A DNA stretch of 38,685 bases from assembly GCA_902806415.1 (NCBI GenBank), contig CADCWN010000285.1, positions 1 through 38,685 of the forward strand, given 5' to 3'. The position numbers were made by a program, and so were the translations under genes. The DNA is from an uncultured Thermomicrobiales bacterium (GTDB lineage: Bacteria; Chloroflexota; Chloroflexia; Thermomicrobiales; CADCWN01). Shown here one piece after another: positions 36,747 to 38,685 of the stretch. Each line of letters opens with the position of its first letter. The stretch's first letter is position 1. Under the pieces are notes generated by a model. The model ran no database searches and was not told the DNA's origin. It worked only from the letters and a program-made list of their open reading frames with translations.

Positions 36747-38111
36747 TTAGCGGGATCGACGCGGCCAGCGCGATGGGGCCGCCCTGGGCGGGCGGGCGGC
36801 GAGCTCCGCCTCAAGCTTCTCCAGGTAGGCGCGTTGCTCGGTGACGTGCGCTTCGAGCGCCCGGAACGCCCCTTCCGTGCGTTGGCGCTCGACCGCTTCC
36901 GCCGCCAACCCCGCTTCCAACTCGCTATTAACTTTGTGAAGCGCAGCCAACTCGGTGGCGAACTGCTGATCGCGGAAGGTGGTCGCCTCCAATTGGAGTT
37001 GGATGAGTTCTTCCAGGTAGACAATATACTCCTCGACTGGTAAGTCGGGGAGCCAGCGCGTCGTCCCTTCCGCCCCCGCCATCCCCAGCACCTCCTCGTA
37101 GCCGCGCAACGTCTCCTCGGCGGAGCGTCGCCAAGTGTGACGCGTCGCGATTAGTTGACCCGGTTCGGGACGCGACGGCGCGGCCCAGGCGGCGGCGATC
37201 GCCTCCCTAATTTCGTCGGGGCTGATCGGATCGCAGTACCATGCCGCGTCGCCCAGATATTCCGCCGCGCCGCTGTTGCGCGTCGCCACGACGTTGCAGC
37301 CGCCGAGCGCCGCCTCCAGGCTGGAGAGGCCGACCGTCTCGTAGAAACTCGGCTGGGCGTGGACGCGCGCGGCGGCGTAGGCGTCGGCCAGGTCTTCGGC
37401 CCCAAGATTCGGCAGAAAGAGGATCGGCGCGGGCGCGTCGGCGGCGAGCGCGCGGCACTCCGCGACATAGGTCGCCGCGCCCGCCGTCTCCTGGCCGGCC
37501 AGGACGAGCGGCAGCCCGAGGTCGCGGCAGGCGCGGATGAGGCCGAGTTGGTTCTTCAGCGTCTCCTTCCTGCCGGCGCAGAGGATGAAACCGCGCCCCT
37601 GAAGCCCATGCTCAGCGCAGAAACGCGCGCCGTCCCCCGCCGCGAAACGGGCATCGACGGCATTCGGCACGACGCGCACCCGCACCGGGAGGCCCGGGAA
37701 GGTGGCGGCGAGCTGCGCCGCCTCGGCGTGCGAGTTCGGCAGCAACAACCGCGCCGCGCCGAGCGTGAGCCGTTGCAGGGCGCGCTCCGCCCGGTCGCTC
37801 GCCGTCTCGCGAACCTTCCCCCGGTCGGGATGTGTCGCGGCGCGGAAGCCTCCGGGGTTCCAGTAGATCGGCGAGAGGACGACCGGTAGCCCCCAACTGC
37901 GGGCGCGCATCGCCTGGCGGACCGGCTCGCCGATCACCTGTGTATTGAAGATGTGGACGAGATCATACCCAGCGAGATCGGGCGCGACCCCGCTGCTGAG
38001 GTCGGCCTCGACCCCCAGCGTGCGCAACTCCTCGGCGGTGCGGGTGGCCTGCGTGGCGTCGCCGCCTGGTCGGTCGCGGTAGTCGGCGCGGATTTGGAGC
38101 AGGACCCTCAT
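36747..38111 (-). CDS. Family 4 glycosyltransferase with C-terminal coiled coil
   Basis: HIFNTQ, LLPNSHAEA, RVVPNAVDARF, LCAGRKETLKNQ, AQPSFYETVGLSSLEAALGGCNVVAT. Confidence 0.92.
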   Translation of the reverse strand: MRVLLQIRADYRDRPGGDATQATRTAEELRTLGVEADLSSGVAPDLAGYDLVHIFNTQVIGEPVRQAMRARSWGLPVVLSPIYWNPGGFRAATHPDRGKVRETASDRAERALQRLTLGAARLLLPNSHAEAAQLAATFPGLPVRVRVVPNAVDARFAAGDGARFCAEHGLQGRGFILCAGRKETLKNQLGLIRACRDLGLPLVLAGQETAGAATYVAECRALAADAPAPILFLPNLGAEDLADAYAAARVHAQPSFYETVGLSSLEAALGGCNVVATRNSGAAEYLGDAAWYCDPISPDEIREAIAAAWAAPSRPEPGQLIATRHTWRRSAEETLRGYEEVLGMAGAEGTTRWLPDLPVEEYIVYLEELIQLQLEATTFRDQQFATELAALHKVNSELEAGLAAEAVERQRTEGAFRALEAHVTEQRAYLEKLEAELAARPPRAAPSRWPRRSR

Positions 38112-38685
38112 CGCGCCCCCGCGCCCATCGGTGCCTCACTCGGTGCCTCACTAGCCGCCTCGACCGCACTCACAGTTTGTCGTCCACCGAGGAGCGCTGC
38201 GGCGATCGCCGGGTTGCGCGCGGCGGCACGCGCTTGGGTCGCGATCCCGATGCGGAGCCGTTCGCGGAGCGGTCCGGGTGCGCCGAGCGCGCGGTCGAGC
38301 GCGGCGCGCAGGTCGGCATCGCGCGCCAGCCACGGCGAGAGGATCAGGTCCGGCAGCCCGAGGGTCCAGAGGAATGCGCGGACCTTCGGGCTCAGGGCGA
38401 CCCCGATCGGCGGCACCCCCGCCACACCGGCCAGGATCAGCGGGTGCAGGCGGGCGGAGACGAGGGCGTCAAGCCCGCCAATCGTCGCCTGGAGACTGCG
38501 GAAGTCGGCGAGATCGTCCGCCAGTCGCGCGCGGTCGCCGTGCTGCATCCGCGGGATGATCCCTTCCTCGATCGCGCGGTCGTCGTCGTAACGCCGCTGG
38601 AGCGGCAGGAAGATCGGCGTCGCGCCCCAGCGCTCGATCGCGTAGTCCGCCCCCGCCGCCAGCCAATCGGCGTAGCGCTCGAACC
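38108..38685 (-). CDS. Polysaccharide pyruvyl transferase family protein (truncated by window edge)
   Basis: Frame open to window end; YAIERWGATPIFLPLQRRYDDDRAI, ARLADDLADFRSLQATIGGLDALVSARLHPLILAGVAGVPPIGVALSPKVRAFL; 4-bp overlap with GT4 start. Confidence 0.8.
   Translation of the reverse strand, partial: FERYADWLAAGADYAIERWGATPIFLPLQRRYDDDRAIEEGIIPRMQHGDRARLADDLADFRSLQATIGGLDALVSARLHPLILAGVAGVPPIGVALSPKVRAFLWTLGLPDLILSPWLARDADLRAALDRALGAPGPLRERLRIGIATQARAAARNPAIAAALLGGRQTVSAVEAASEAPSEAPMGAGAR

Noticed and set aside
1-38685. tRNA, rRNA, known riboswitch or insertion-sequence elements
   Set aside because: None recognised on reading both strands; not tested with tRNAscan, Infernal or ISfinder.

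Overview
GC-rich bacterial chromosomal window, probably Chloroflexota (Thermomicrobia/Sphaerobacter-like); that placement is inferred from gene style only. Most of it is ordinary metabolism: an aminotransferase, sdhAB, pckA, a transketolase-family enzyme, msrB, two aldo/keto reductases, a CoxL-like Mo hydroxylase, a glutamine synthetase homolog, an M20 amidohydrolase, an OmpR-type two-component system, an ECF sigma factor, a phosphohexomutase, pyrF, two YggT proteins, an ADP-ribosylglycohydrolase, a tyrosine recombinase homolog and the start of a surface-polysaccharide locus. The most interesting unexplained signals are: (1) three intergenic 'heptamer hairpin' elements (~105-113 bp) whose arms are tandem 7-mers (AGTCGTC, AGTCSGT, AGTCCGT); two of them exactly fill the gap between a stop codon and the next gene's RBS (sdhA/sdhB and RR/HK); (2) six CTCAGC-type half-sites at an exact 11-bp period upstream of the ECF sigma gene and just downstream of the OmpR-type two-component operon; (3) a predicted PP2C-fold pseudophosphatase - TM - beta-propeller protein next to a large TPR protein, with similar predicted promoters; (4) a tyrosine recombinase homolog with degraded catalytic residues. 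All homology calls were made by eye from motifs; no database search was run.
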